Below, one piece after another: positions 24,792-33,584 of a stretch of DNA of 64,000 nucleotides. The notes below the pieces were generated by a model that saw nothing but the letters and a program-made list of their open reading frames with translations, made no database searches and was not told the origin of the DNA. The stretch is from Saccharothrix luteola (lineage in GTDB: Bacteria; Actinomycetota; Actinomycetes; Mycobacteriales; Pseudonocardiaceae), in contig NZ_JAJHUO010000008.1 in assembly GCF_020859565.1 (NCBI RefSeq), positions 1-64,000 on the forward strand. Direction: 5' to 3'. Within the stretch, counting starts at the first letter, position 1. The number at the start of each line of letters is the position of its first letter. The position numbers were made by a program, and so were the translations under genes.

Positions 24792-27649
24792 GCGCCGCCT
24801 TCCCGGCCCGGTCGGCGGTTTCCTCCCTCGCCGTGCGCCGAGTCGACCAGCTCGTCGGTCAGGCCGACCTCCAGGTCGGCGGCCAGCTCGTCGTCGTACT
24901 CGTCGGTGTACTGCTCGGCGTACGCGAACGGGTCCTGCGGCGGGGAGGAGACCTCCACCTCGGTCGACTCCGGACCCTCGCGCATGGCGTCCGGGGTGGT
25001 GTCGAGGGCGTTGCGCAGGTGCTCCAGGTGCGGCCCGGAGAAGTCGATGCGGATCCGCTCCACGCCGCCCGCGCCGTCGCCGAAGATGAACTGCCGCGGC
25101 GCGCGGTCGCGTTCGAGGTTGGTGCGGACGCCACCCGGGCGACGGCCCAGTGACGCCACCACCTGCTCGTAGCCCGCCCCGATCGGCACCTTGAGCAGGC
25201 GCAGCGCGTCGGACTGGGCCTGGTCGTCGTCCAACCGGCCGACGAACACCGAGTCGAGCAGCGTGACGAAGCCCTGGATCTTCAGGAAGTCCGCCGGGAT
25301 CTGCGACGACAGCAGCACGCGGACGTTCCACTTGCGCGAGTCGCGGGCGAACCGGTTCATCAGCACGCGACCCGTCGGCACCTCGGACAGGAAGAACGCC
25401 TCGTCGATCCAGACGCCCTTGCGCAGGTCCTTCGGCCGCTCGTAGATCGAGCGCTGGGTCAGCCACGCGGCGAGGTTCAGCATCTCCACGCCGAGCGCTT
25501 CCGCGTCCGTCCAGTGCTCGCGGCCGACGCCGTCCTTCGGCAGGTTCAACCCCGCCATGGTCAGCACGGTCAACCGGTCGTCGCGCGCCTCGTTGTACGG
25601 GTCCAGGTCCTGCTCGGGGATGAGCAGCGACATGCGCTCCCGCATCTCGTCGAGGAAGTCGGCGACGACGACCGCGTGCTCGTGGTGCTCGCTCGCGTCA
25701 CGCCGCAGCGCCTCGAACACCATGCCGGGGTGCGCGTCGGGCCGGCCGCCGACCGTGCGGACCGCGCGCAGCAGCACGATCCGGGTCTGCGGCAACCGCG
25801 ACACCTCGTACGGCAGCAGGCCGGACAGCACGTCCAGCACCAGACGACGACGGGTGGCCGCGGCCAGCGCGCGTTCACGCCGCCACGCCCGTTCCGGGTC
25901 CTCCTCGTCCATGAAGTGGTCGAGCTGGGGCTCGGCCACCACCCGGTACGGGTTGAGGATGCCCGCCTGCGCGTTGAGCAGGTTGATCGGCCGCGCGTAC
26001 GGCTTGAGCTCGGGCAGCTCGCACAACGCCGCCAGCGGCCCGGACGGGTCGAGCAGCGTCCAGTGCGCCCCGGCGCGCAACGTCTTGTAGACGATGCCGC
26101 CGCCGAGGAACGACTTGCCCGCGCCCAGCCCGGCGACCATGGCGGTCAGGCCGGACGAGTCCCGCAGCTCCTGCGCCATCCACGGGTCCCACGCCACCGG
26201 GCGCCGGGTCGCGGTCACCGTCTCGCCCAGGAGGATGCCGCGGCGGTCACCCACCTCGGCGGTGGCGGTGGGCACGGCCGAGGCCGCCCACAGCACCGAG
26301 CCGCGGCGCAGGTAGGCCGACGAGGACAGCGGCTCGCCCGGGATGAACTCCCGCGCGATCGCGTACTGCGCCTCGGGGTGCTCGATGGCCACCTTCGGCT
26401 TGTAGAGGTCGAGCAGGCCCTGGGCCAGCCGCAGCGCCTCGCGCTCGGTCGGCCCGGACACCGCGAGCCGCCACCAGCTGCGCACCCGCGTGCCCAGCGC
26501 GGTGAAGCCCGACGTCATCTCGTCGTCGATCTCCAGCACCCGGGACGCCTGGCGGGCCAGCGACTGCGGCGGGTCCAGCTCGTGCTCGTCGGTGTAGTGG
26601 CGCACCTGCGAGCGCACCTTGCTCATCTGCCGCTGCAACTCGCCGGAGACCTCCTCGGGCCGCCGCACGTAGATCCGCGCCGACCACTCGACGGCCGCGG
26701 GCAGCCGGTCCGAGCGCTGCACCCACGGGTCGTCCTGCTCGGGGATCTGCAGCCCGTGCATCAGGCCCACGGTGAGCACGGCGACGTGCCGCTTGATGCC
26801 CGCGTTCGACCCCGTGCGACCGCGCACGGTGACCGTCGGCGAGTACGGCTCCTGGTGGAAGTCCGCCGCGTCGGTGAACGACGCCAGGTCCTCCGGCTCC
26901 CACGGCGCGCCGGGCACGGCGGGCAGGTTGCGCGGCGCGGGCAGGCCCAGCGAGCACGACCGGTGCATCAGCCAGGCCATCTCCTCGGCCGTGGCCGGGC
27001 GGCCCTCCAGGCCGGCGGAGCCGATCACCTGGTCGAGGTGGTCGATCTCGGACTCGATCGCGACCAGCTCGGCGTCCACCGCGTCCGGGAAGACCTTGCG
27101 CAGCACGGGCGCGGCGCGCTCGACCGCGCGGTCCATCATGTTGCGGGTCTGCACCTGGACGCCGAGGTAGACCTCCTTCTCGGCCATCGACCGGCCCATC
27201 AGCTGCTGCTGCTCGCCGACCATGTAGTCGTCGAAGCTCAGCGTGCCGGGGGTGTCCGGCAGCCGGCGCACGGCGTTGTGCACGTGCGCCTCGGCCCACA
27301 TCCGGATCGGGTACGGCCGGTTCGTCACGCGCAGGTGCATCCAGCGGCCCTGCAGCTCGGCGTACTGGCCGGCGATGGCGGCGATCAGGTCCTGGCGCTG
27401 CGAGTCCGACCGGAACGACCAGCGCTGCGGCGCGAGCCGGTACCAGGCGTAGACCTCCTGGCCGGTGCGCAGCAGGTGGCCGTCGATGCTGCGGGCCGCG
27501 ATGGACGGGGTGTAGCTCGGCACGGCCTGCTCGCCGGGCAGGCGGCGACCGCGCTTGCTGTAGACCTTGCGGTCGTCGCGCCCCGCAGCCGCGTGCTGGG
27601 CCACGTGCGCAGCGGATCGTCGGTCACGGTCACGCCGGCGTCCGAACAC
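24788..27649 (-). CDS. VirB4/TraC-like conjugation-type ATPase
   Basis: A 953-residue ATPase expected to power a type IV secretion-like channel at the membrane. The Walker A motif is AGLGAGKSFLGG in the second half, and Walker B is KGVWIDEAFFLSEVP. The motif RVLLSSQIPADF and the N-terminal half with MWAEAHVHNAV and RSQVRHYTDEHELDP resemble actinobacterial VirB4-like proteins. GTG 27649 is the start because of an excellent AAGGAGGTG site; it overlaps the previous gene by 20 bases. No VirD4 coupling protein or relaxase accompanies it. A chromosomal, non-mobile T4SS-like role is therefore likely. Confidence 0.87.
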   Translation of the reverse strand: MFGRRRDRDRRSAAHVAQHAAAGRDDRKVYSKRGRRLPGEQAVPSYTPSIAARSIDGHLLRTGQEVYAWYRLAPQRWSFRSDSQRQDLIAAIAGQYAELQGRWMHLRVTNRPYPIRMWAEAHVHNAVRRLPDTPGTLSFDDYMVGEQQQLMGRSMAEKEVYLGVQVQTRNMMDRAVERAAPVLRKVFPDAVDAELVAIESEIDHLDQVIGSAGLEGRPATAEEMAWLMHRSCSLGLPAPRNLPAVPGAPWEPEDLASFTDAADFHQEPYSPTVTVRGRTGSNAGIKRHVAVLTVGLMHGLQIPEQDDPWVQRSDRLPAAVEWSARIYVRRPEEVSGELQRQMSKVRSQVRHYTDEHELDPPQSLARQASRVLEIDDEMTSGFTALGTRVRSWWRLAVSGPTEREALRLAQGLLDLYKPKVAIEHPEAQYAIAREFIPGEPLSSSAYLRRGSVLWAASAVPTATAEVGDRRGILLGETVTATRRPVAWDPWMAQELRDSSGLTAMVAGLGAGKSFLGGGIVYKTLRAGAHWTLLDPSGPLAALCELPELKPYARPINLLNAQAGILNPYRVVAEPQLDHFMDEEDPERAWRRERALAAATRRRLVLDVLSGLLPYEVSRLPQTRIVLLRAVRTVGGRPDAHPGMVFEALRRDASEHHEHAVVVADFLDEMRERMSLLIPEQDLDPYNEARDDRLTVLTMAGLNLPKDGVGREHWTDAEALGVEMLNLAAWLTQRSIYERPKDLRKGVWIDEAFFLSEVPTGRVLMNRFARDSRKWNVRVLLSSQIPADFLKIQGFVTLLDSVFVGRLDDDQAQSDALRLLKVPIGAGYEQVVASLGRRPGGVRTNLERDRAPRQFIFGDGAGGVERIRIDFSGPHLEHLRNALDTTPDAMREGPESTEVEVSSPPQDPFAYAEQYTDEYDDELAADLEVGLTDELVDSAHGEGGNRRPGREGGA

Positions 27650-28103
27650 CGCGCACCTCCTTCTGACGGCGGTCTTGCTGCGTGCGGTGCTGGGATCGGG
27701 TGGCGGCGCTCGCGCGTTTCGCACCCCTCTTAGGACGTTTGCGCGGGCGGTGCGCGTTGACCCGGATCCGCGCGGCGCTGGCCGCGCCGCCCCGGCCCGC
27801 CGTGGTCTCCCGCGGCGCGGTCAGCTCGCGCACCCACATCGCCACCACCGACGACAGCGGGCGCTCGTGGCTGATCCGCGCGCAGATGAACCTGGTCAGG
27901 GCGACCGTGATCACGAAGCCCCAGCCGGTGTTGATGACGTCGAAACCGAAGCCGACCTGCCGCTGGACAGCCGTCACCAGCAGGAAGACCACGATGCCGA
28001 CACCCCACGCGACGTACCGCGCACGCCACGGGAAGGTTGCTTTGGGCGGGCCGAGCCAGACGGCGTCGACCCGGTAGACCTCGTCGTCAGTGCGTACCCG
28101 CAA
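27630..28103 (-). CDS. Two-helix membrane protein, VirB3/PrgI-like position
   Basis: A 157-residue protein with two adjacent transmembrane helices (about residues 30-46 and 55-72: VAWGVGIVVFLLVTAV and TGWGFVITVALTRFI) and a very basic C-terminal tail of about 60 residues. Just upstream of a VirB4-like ATPase, a two-helix protein of this size is the usual place for VirB3/PrgI. The start is a TTG three bases after the stop of the small upstream gene; no better start exists in frame. The basic tail is richer in Arg/Lys than normal for VirB3. Confidence 0.72.
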   Translation of the reverse strand: MRVRTDDEVYRVDAVWLGPPKATFPWRARYVAWGVGIVVFLLVTAVQRQVGFGFDVINTGWGFVITVALTRFICARISHERPLSSVVAMWVRELTAPRETTAGRGGAASAARIRVNAHRPRKRPKRGAKRASAATRSQHRTQQDRRQKEVRGVRTPA

Positions 28104-28106
28104 GGG

Positions 28107-28382
28107 TCACCCGCCGGTGAACAGGCCGGCGATCCACTGGCCGATGTTGGCGCCCGCGTTCGTGGTGACGGCCAGGCCGATGATCGCCAACGCGATGATG
28201 ACGCCGCCCAGGCGGCGCATGACCCCGGCGTTGTCACCCTTGCCGCCGCCGAGCCAGAGCAGCAGGACCGCGACGGTCAACAAGAGGAGGGGGACCAGGT
28301 TGTCGAGGATCCACTGGCGCACCCCGCCTGTGCCCAAAGCGGGCGGCTGCTGGGCGAGTGTTACCAGGGTCATGGCGGTCAT
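28107..28382 (-). CDS. Small two-helix membrane peptide, VirB2/pilin-like
   Basis: A 91-residue hydrophobic protein with two helices (WILDNLVPLLLLTVAVLLLW and LGGVIIALAIIGLAVTTNAG) separated by a short basic-glycine loop. Size, topology and position as first gene before VirB3- and VirB4-like genes agree with a VirB2/TrbC-type pilin or channel subunit, though no cleavable signal is obvious. The ATG at 28382 has an AGGAG site six bases upstream. It is the first gene of the minus-strand operon running to about 20.5 kb. Confidence 0.75.
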   Translation of the reverse strand: MTAMTLVTLAQQPPALGTGGVRQWILDNLVPLLLLTVAVLLLWLGGGKGDNAGVMRRLGGVIIALAIIGLAVTTNAGANIGQWIAGLFTGG

Positions 28383-28556
28383 CTCGTACTCCTGAGTACG
28401 CAGGACTTCGCCGGGCGGGCCGAGGGGTGCCCGTCCGGTTGGTGCGCTATCGAGTAGAACACGTCTTCGTCACCAGGTGTATCTGGCGATCAGCGGTGCG
28501 TAGATCAATAAGCGTTCCCCTGGTAGTCGATTACGTCTAATCTGACCACGGACATC
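28383..28556. promoter_or_regulatory. Divergent promoter region of the secretion-like operon
   Basis: A 174-base gap, more AT-rich than its surroundings. On the plus strand TAATCT (28538-28543) is a plausible -10 about 8 bases before a transcription start close to the ATG at 28557; a matching -35 is weak (GTTCCC, 28514-28519). No clean palindromic operator is visible. A divergently encoded ribbon-helix-helix-like protein could bind here and control both directions. Confidence 0.4.
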
Positions 28557-28769
28557 ATGGATCGGGGGGAGCCGGTGGAGAACCGACGTCCCGTGATTCT
28601 CCCGATTGCTGAGATAGTTCACCCGCCTGCGAAGCCCCTGGTCACGCACAGTGTGCAAGACCACCAGCCCACTTCCCGCCGGCCACGACGACTCCCCCGT
28701 CCGGCTCAGCGGCGGGCACCCGAACGGTCCGCAGGCCGGAGTGACGACGCCGAGGAGGCTCGCCGATGA
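28557..28769 (+). CDS. Possible small basic protein ahead of the RHH gene
   Basis: A 70-codon frame from ATG 28557 (or GTG 28575, which has GGGGGGAG just upstream) to a TGA that overlaps the next start as ATGA. The product is basic and proline-rich with no recognised domain (IAEIVHPPAKPLVTHSVQDH in its first half). The stop-start overlap and the ribosome site favour a real translated leader gene. Composition is poor evidence, and it could be only a translated leader. Confidence 0.35.
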   Translation: MDRGEPVENRRPVILPIAEIVHPPAKPLVTHSVQDHQPTSRRPRRLPRPAQRRAPERSAGRSDDAEEARR

Positions 28770-29110
28770 CCCAGCCGCCCGAGGCCGCGCCCGAACCAGC
28801 CGGCGGAGTGAACGAAATCACCGTCTCCGTGGCCGTCTCGGACGATGATCAGGTTACCGGTGGCGACCGGCAAACCGGGCGGCGGGTGCAGCGGACGGTC
28901 AACTTCGACCAGGACGTGCTGGAGCGGGCGCGGGCGGCGGCGACCTACCTGGCGGCGTACGAGGCGGAGGCCGGCGTGCGCAGCCTGGCCGACATCGTGA
29001 ACCCGGCCGTCGAGGCGTACGTGGCCGAGCTGGAGCGCCGCTACAACGGCGGCGCGGCGTTCCGCCCGGTGTTCCGCATGCCGCCCGGCCGACCGGCCCG
29101 CCGCGCCTGA
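28766..29110 (+). CDS. Ribbon-helix-helix-like DNA-binding protein
   Basis: A 114-residue protein with a disordered N-terminus and a compact domain from about residue 40: RRVQRTVNFDQDVLERARAA, then helices to YVAELERRYNGG. A basic beta strand (RVQRTVNFD) followed by two helices is the ribbon-helix-helix pattern used by small transcriptional repressors and by ParG-type centromere binders. A GAGGAGG site precedes the ATG. It is divergent from the secretion-like operon and is the obvious candidate regulator. A hairpin terminator follows at 29161-29197. Confidence 0.72.
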   Translation: MTQPPEAAPEPAGGVNEITVSVAVSDDDQVTGGDRQTGRRVQRTVNFDQDVLERARAAATYLAAYEAEAGVRSLADIVNPAVEAYVAELERRYNGGAAFRPVFRMPPGRPARRA

Positions 29111-29160
29111 CCCGGCCGACGCGCCCTTCCCGGCCGACGCCGGCCGCCTCGACGCGGGAC

Positions 29161-29197
29161 GGGGCCCCTTCCCACCCCCAGGCGAGGAAGGGACCCC
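29161..29197 (+). terminator. Hairpin after the RHH gene
   Basis: Arms GGGGCCCCTTCC (29161-29172) and GGAAGGGACCCC (29186-29197) pair with one mismatch around a 13-base loop, 51 bases after the stop codon. From here to the 3' end of rnpB (about 29450) I see no gene. Confidence 0.6.
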
Positions 29198-29450
29198 CTC
29201 TGCCCACCGTGATCGCCGCCGCGTCCGTCAGGCCGGTGAGGGAGCCAGGTGGTGGCACAGAGGAGGACTCGCGGCGAGCGGGGCTGATACCGACAACCAC
29301 TCGAACGGCTTCACTTGTGTAACGCCGTTGGCGCGCAAGGGATGTATAGGCGGGCGAATAGGCCTGAACTGGCCGGTGACCCCGAGGGACGGGCACGACC
29401 GGACGGACGTGTGCGCCGGATGGGCGACGTCGGCCGACTGGCCGGAAGGG

Positions 29451-29857
29451 GCGGATGAGCCGGCATGTAAGCCGGATTCTGTTCCCGGGCGCCTCGCGGC
29501 GGTCCCGTTCGGCGGCCATCCATCTCGGCCTGCCGTTGCCGACAGGCTCGTGCGGCCTACCCGCAGGCATCGGGCGGGCAGCCCTCGAACGCCTGCGCAG
29601 GTGCCCTGGGGCACCCTCTTGGCCTTGCTCCGGGTGGGGTTTACCTAGCCGCTCCCGTCACCGGGGGCGCTGGTGGTCTCTTACACCACCGTTTCACCCT
29701 TACCCCGACTCGCGCCGGGGCGGTCTGTTCTCTGTGGCACTGTCCCGAGGGTCGCCCCTGGTTGCCGTTGACAACCACCCTGCCCTGTGGAGTCCGGACT
29801 TTCCTCGGCGACGGATCCGTGAACCCGTCGACGCGACCGCCCTGCCGACTCATCCGC
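29451..29857 (-). ncRNA. rnpB: RNase P RNA (type A)
   Basis: This is the catalytic RNA that removes tRNA 5' leaders. The universal motif GAGGAAAGTCCGGACTCC is present on the minus strand near the 5' end (about 29791-29808), followed by ACAGAGAACAGACC, AGGGTGAAACGGTGG and the 3' conserved segment GGCTTACA. The terminal P1 helix can be read directly: GCGGATGAGTCGGC (29844-29857) pairs with GCCGGCTCATCCGC (29451-29464), with a single G-U pair. These arms define the ends, giving about 407 nt, normal for actinobacteria. Open reading frames across the region on both strands are spurious. Confidence 0.96.
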
Positions 29858-29864
29858 GGGCACC

Positions 29865-29870
29865 AGGATA
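29865..29870 (-). promoter_or_regulatory. Probable -10 element of rnpB
   Basis: On the minus strand TATCCT lies 7 bases before the first P1 base of rnpB, the expected distance for a -10 box. A -35 candidate is weak (TTCCAC, spacer 18). Confidence 0.55.
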
Positions 29871-30073
29871 CCGGCGGCTTCCCAGGCTGTGGAACCAGGG
29901 CCGGTGAACCTTGTCGCGATGTGGGCTTGCTGCTCTACTCGAAACCATGGCAGGAATCGGGGGACTCACCCGCCGACGGCACGTCGACTTCGGCCGCACC
30001 GCCGCCGCGATCTGTTGCCACTGACCCTTTTACCTCGCACTCCGAGCCTTTTCCCGAAAGGTGTCAGCGACCC

Positions 30074-30634
30074 ATGTCCTCCATTCTGATGATTTCCGGC
30101 GGCCCGTCGCCGACGTCCCGGACCGGCGTCGTCGTCACGTATGTCGAAGGGCTGCTGCGCGCGGCCGGGTACGCGGTGCACACCCTGCACGTGCGCCAGT
30201 TGCCGACGTTGCCGCTGCTCACCGAGGACCTGAGGGACCCGGAGATCGGTGACGCGGTCGCCGCGGTGCTGCGCGCGGACGGCATCGTGGTGGCCAGCCC
30301 GGTCTACCGCGCGGCCTACAGCGGACTCGTGAAAGCGCTGGTCGACCTGTTGCCGAAGAAGGCGTTGCGCGGCCGGGTGATCCTGCCCCTGGCGACCGGC
30401 GGCAGCCAGGGATTCCTGGTCGCGATGGACTACGCGTTGAACCCGCTGCTCGCCGGCAAAGGCGCGGATTCGGTCCTGCGCGGCGAATTCGTGCTCGACC
30501 CGGACATCGGGAACGGGACCATCGCGCCGAAAGCCGCCGAAGCGATTCGCGGCGCGGTGGACCGGTTCGCGCTGGCCGTCGAGGACGCCCGGTTCCGGCG
30601 CGACGAGCGCGCCCGGCTGCGCCCCGCCGGCTAG
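30074..30634 (+). CDS. NAD(P)H-dependent FMN reductase (SsuE-like)
   Basis: A 186-residue flavodoxin-like NAD(P)H:FMN reductase, supplying reduced flavin in the cytoplasm. The flavin-phosphate loop SGGPSPTSRTGVVV is at the N-terminus, ASPVYRAAYSGLVKALVDLL is the family signature around residue 76, and PLATGGSQGF the next loop. It could serve flavin-dependent monooxygenases such as the HpaB-type enzyme in the same window, but distance makes this a guess. The ATG has only a distant AAAGG. Its stop codon overlaps the stop of the convergent RNase H gene in a shared CTAG. Confidence 0.87.
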   Translation: MSSILMISGGPSPTSRTGVVVTYVEGLLRAAGYAVHTLHVRQLPTLPLLTEDLRDPEIGDAVAAVLRADGIVVASPVYRAAYSGLVKALVDLLPKKALRGRVILPLATGGSQGFLVAMDYALNPLLAGKGADSVLRGEFVLDPDIGNGTIAPKAAEAIRGAVDRFALAVEDARFRRDERARLRPAG

Positions 30635-31737
30635 CCGAGGTGCGACGTGTCGTTGACCAGCCGCACGGAGGCGTGGCCGTCGGGGTAGAACTCGACCACC
30701 GAAAGCGACGCCAGGTCCAGGTGCAGCCGGAACAGCAGCGACGGGCCGACGTCCAGCGCCATCCGCAGCAGCGACTTGATCGGCGTGACGTGGCTGACCA
30801 CGACGACGTTCGCGCCGCCGAAGCGGGACACGACGGCGTTGCGCGCCCGCCGCACCCGGTGGTGCACCTGGTCGAAGCTCTCGCCGCCGGGCGCGGGCAC
30901 GGACGGGTCGCCGAGCCAGCGCCGGTGCACGTCGGGGTCGCGTTCGGCGGCCTCGGTGAAGGTCAGCCCCTCCCACGCACCGAAGTCGGTCTCGATCAGG
31001 TCGTCGTCCCAGGACAGCTCGGCGCCGGTGGCCGTCGCCACGGCCAGCGCCGTCTCCCGCGCCCGCCCCAACGGCGACGACACGATCGCGGTCAGGCCCT
31101 CGACCTTGGCCAGCCGGCGCGCGGCGGCCTCGGCCTGCCCGCGTCCGACCTCGGTCAGCGGCGGGTTGCCGCGCCCGGAGTAGCGGCGGGCGACCGACAA
31201 CTCGGTCTGCCCGTGGCGCAGCAGGTACAGCCGGGTCGGCTCGCCGACCGCACCGGTCCACGACACCGGTGACTGGGTCGCGGCGGCGTCCGGCTGCTGC
31301 GGCTCGGCCTTCTCCGGCTGGGCCTTCCTGGGAACCCCCGCCTGCTCGTCCATCGCCTGGTTGGCCAGCCGGTCGGCCCGCTGGTTGCGCTCGCGCGGGA
31401 TCCACTCGTAGCCCACCCGGTCGAACGCCCGCGCCACCTCGCGGGCCTGCGCGACCAGCGGCTGCATGGACGGGTGCTTGACCTTCCACCGGCCGGACAT
31501 CTGCTCGACCACGAGCTTGGAGTCCATCCGCACGGACACCTCGGACGCGCCCAGCTCGGCCGCCGCCCGCAGCCCCGCGATGAGCCCCTGGTACTCGGCC
31601 ACGTTGTTGGTGACGACGCCGAGACCCGCCGACCGCTCGGCCAGCACCGCGCCCGACTCGTCCAGCACGACGGCCCCGTACCCGGCGGGCCCGGGGTTGC
31701 CGCGCGAGCCGCCGTCGGCCTCGACGACGACCCTCAC
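30631..31737 (-). CDS. Bifunctional RNase HI / acid phosphatase (Rv2228c-like)
   Basis: A 368-residue fusion. Residues 1-135 are an RNase H type I domain (VVVEADGGSRGNPGPAGYGA, NVAEYQGLIAGL, MDSKLVVEQMSG) that cleaves RNA in RNA-DNA hybrids. After a linker, residues about 165-368 form a histidine phosphatase domain (LYLLRHGQTELSVARRYSGR; VVVVSHVTPIK) of the CobC/alpha-ribazole phosphatase type. This fusion is the known Rv2228c architecture. Start GTG 31737 overlaps the stop of the zinc-ribbon gene as GTGA. The second domain fits the nearby cobC- and cobD-like genes of cobalamin assembly. Confidence 0.92.
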   Translation of the reverse strand: MRVVVEADGGSRGNPGPAGYGAVVLDESGAVLAERSAGLGVVTNNVAEYQGLIAGLRAAAELGASEVSVRMDSKLVVEQMSGRWKVKHPSMQPLVAQAREVARAFDRVGYEWIPRERNQRADRLANQAMDEQAGVPRKAQPEKAEPQQPDAAATQSPVSWTGAVGEPTRLYLLRHGQTELSVARRYSGRGNPPLTEVGRGQAEAAARRLAKVEGLTAIVSSPLGRARETALAVATATGAELSWDDDLIETDFGAWEGLTFTEAAERDPDVHRRWLGDPSVPAPGGESFDQVHHRVRRARNAVVSRFGGANVVVVSHVTPIKSLLRMALDVGPSLLFRLHLDLASLSVVEFYPDGHASVRLVNDTSHLG

Positions 31738-32471
31738 AGCCCCGATTCCCCGGTGCGCACCATGATCGCGCCGCACTCGTCGCACTGGATGACCTCGTCC
31801 GCCGCGGACTCCTTGACCTTGGCGAACGCGTTGCGGTCCAGTTCGATGCGGCACGCGCCGCAGCGCCGCGACTGCAGCAGCGCCGCGCCGATGTTCTTCT
31901 GCTTGCGCACCCGCTCGTAGAGCGCGAGCAGCGGCTCGGGGAACTGGCCGGTCATGAGCCCGCGGTCGGCGGTGCGCTTGGTCTCGGTCGACTCCAGGTC
32001 GGCCAGCGCGCTGTCGCGGCGACGTGCTGCGTCGGACAGGGCCTCCTGCGCCTTGTCCAGCAAGACGCGGGCGTGCTGGATGTCGGCCTCGACGGCCTCG
32101 CGGCGTTCCATCAGCTCCAGCAGGTCGTCCTCCAGCGCGCCGCGACGGCGGCCGAGGGTGGCCAGCTCGTGCTCCAGGTCGGTGAGCTGCTTGGCCCCGA
32201 CGGAGCCGCCCTGGAGCAGCTTGCGGTCGCGCTCCTCGCGGGCGCGGACCTGGTCGATCTCGGTCTCCTGCCGCTTGACCTCGCGGTTCAGGTCGCCCAG
32301 GGTCGTCTCGATCGTGGTCAGCGCGTCCTGCTTGGCGCGGAACTGCTTCTCCGCCTCGGCGATCTCCGCGATCTCGGGCAGCGTGCGGCGCCGATGGGTG
32401 ACGCGCGACAGTTCGGCGTCGACCTGCGCGAGGTCGAGCAGCCTGCGCTGCACGGCGGGATCGGCTTTCAC
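31734..32471 (-). CDS. C4-type zinc-ribbon coiled-coil protein (Rv2229c-like)
   Basis: A 245-residue protein with a long coiled coil (about residues 20-180; ELATLGRRRGALEDDLLELM) and a C-terminal zinc ribbon built from CGACRIELD and CDECGAIMVR. This is the conserved partner gene between nif3 and rnhA/cobC in actinobacteria. The family probably binds nucleic acid or acts as an adaptor; its function is unproven. The GTG at 32471 follows AGGA and overlaps the stop of the inserted TnpB frame as GTGA. The insertion therefore replaced the sequence normally just upstream. Confidence 0.88.
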   Translation of the reverse strand: MKADPAVQRRLLDLAQVDAELSRVTHRRRTLPEIAEIAEAEKQFRAKQDALTTIETTLGDLNREVKRQETEIDQVRAREERDRKLLQGGSVGAKQLTDLEHELATLGRRRGALEDDLLELMERREAVEADIQHARVLLDKAQEALSDAARRRDSALADLESTETKRTADRGLMTGQFPEPLLALYERVRKQKNIGAALLQSRRCGACRIELDRNAFAKVKESAADEVIQCDECGAIMVRTGESGL

Positions 32472-33439
32472 TGAGGTCCTGCTTCCTTTTCGTCGATCGA
32501 AAACGATCGGTTGTGGATGTTTCGCTCTCCACACCGGCAGCGATCTGCGGTGTTGGAGTCCTGGTCCGGCAGTCTGGACCGTTGGCGATCCCGCTCCTGG
32601 AGGAGCTGCTTCACCCGCGTGTGGCGGGTGTACAGGCCGACGTCGGGGTCGGCGGCTCGATCCAGGATGTTGATCGCAGCGGCGTGGTCGGCCTGCCACC
32701 CGGCCCCGCACCGGATGCAGTGAAGCCGGTCCCCCGCCCGTCTTCCGAAGAAGTCGGTACCGGGAATGACTTGTGACGTGCAAGCGGCGTTGACCAGCCG
32801 CAACGCAGAACCTCTGCGTTCCGACACGTTCGCCAGTGCCTCGGCGGTGACGCCCTTGGTCCAGGCTGCCAACCGTCGGTTCGTATCCCTCCCCAGCCGC
32901 TTGCGGCAGGTGAAGGTCCTTGTCAGGTCTTCGGCCACCACGAACCGGGCCTTGTCGACCACAGCATGCACGGCCTTGAACGTAATGTCGCGGACTCGGC
33001 GCTGCCAAGCGGCTGAGCGGCGGTTCCTCTTGATCACGCCGAGGTTGTGGTCCCTGATCCGTCGGGCTTTCGCGTGATGCCCACGTCGGACTGCCTTCTC
33101 GGCGACACCCCGGAGCTTCGCGCGACGCGAGTTCTTCGCTTTCCGGTGATCGGATTCGCTCGTCGACAACTCACCGGGTGCGGGACCGTGGTGCAGCCCG
33201 TCGGAGTCGGTGAGGACCTCGCTGCACCCCTTGTCCACGCCGATCCCGCGGTCACCGCAGGGCCTTCTCGACGACTTCACCGCGCTCGCGTCGATCGTGT
33301 AGTGCACGACACCGTTGATCGAGCCGTACTCCCGCCACACTTTCGAGCGGATGGCACCGAGCCGGCGCGCCTGCTCTACGAGCTGCTCGCACTTTCCCGC
33401 GTTGAGGTCCGCGGAGTAGCCGACACGGGTGGCCTTCAC
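32468..33439 (-). mobile_element. tnpB: IS605/IS607-type TnpB gene, internally deleted
   Basis: TnpB is the RNA-guided nuclease of IS200/IS605 and IS607 elements and an ancestor of Cas12. The RuvC-like residues are recognisable: Asp in GIGVDKGCSEV, Glu in VVAEDLTRTF, Asp in WQADHAAAINIL; one CxxC (LHCIRCG) remains of the zinc finger. GTG 33439 begins ATRVGYSADLNAGKCEQLVE, the usual family start. After GSINGV the frame jumps straight to HYTIDASAVKSS; full-length relatives have more than 100 residues between, so the REC/WED part is missing in frame. At about 323 residues it is short. No TnpA is nearby. Probably a dead, deletion derivative. Confidence 0.8.
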
Positions 33440-33584
33440 CGCGCACCACCGGTCAGGGTGCAATCGTCCCGCGCCCACCCACGCACGACAGAACAGGCAC
33501 TGCCGACCAGCGGCTCGGACCCTCGGCTCGTCGCCATCCCGACCACGGTGACCAGCGCCGAGCAGGAGCAAGCAGGGACTCGCA

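Noticed and set aside
22893..25466. An 857-residue version of the TrbL-like protein
   Set aside because: The extra N-terminal part lies over the VirB4 gene in another frame; the ATG at 24791 in ATGA overlap is the natural start.
29228..29907. Several 60-150-codon frames on both strands
   Set aside because: They lie across rnpB, whose conserved core and P1 helix explain the sequence.
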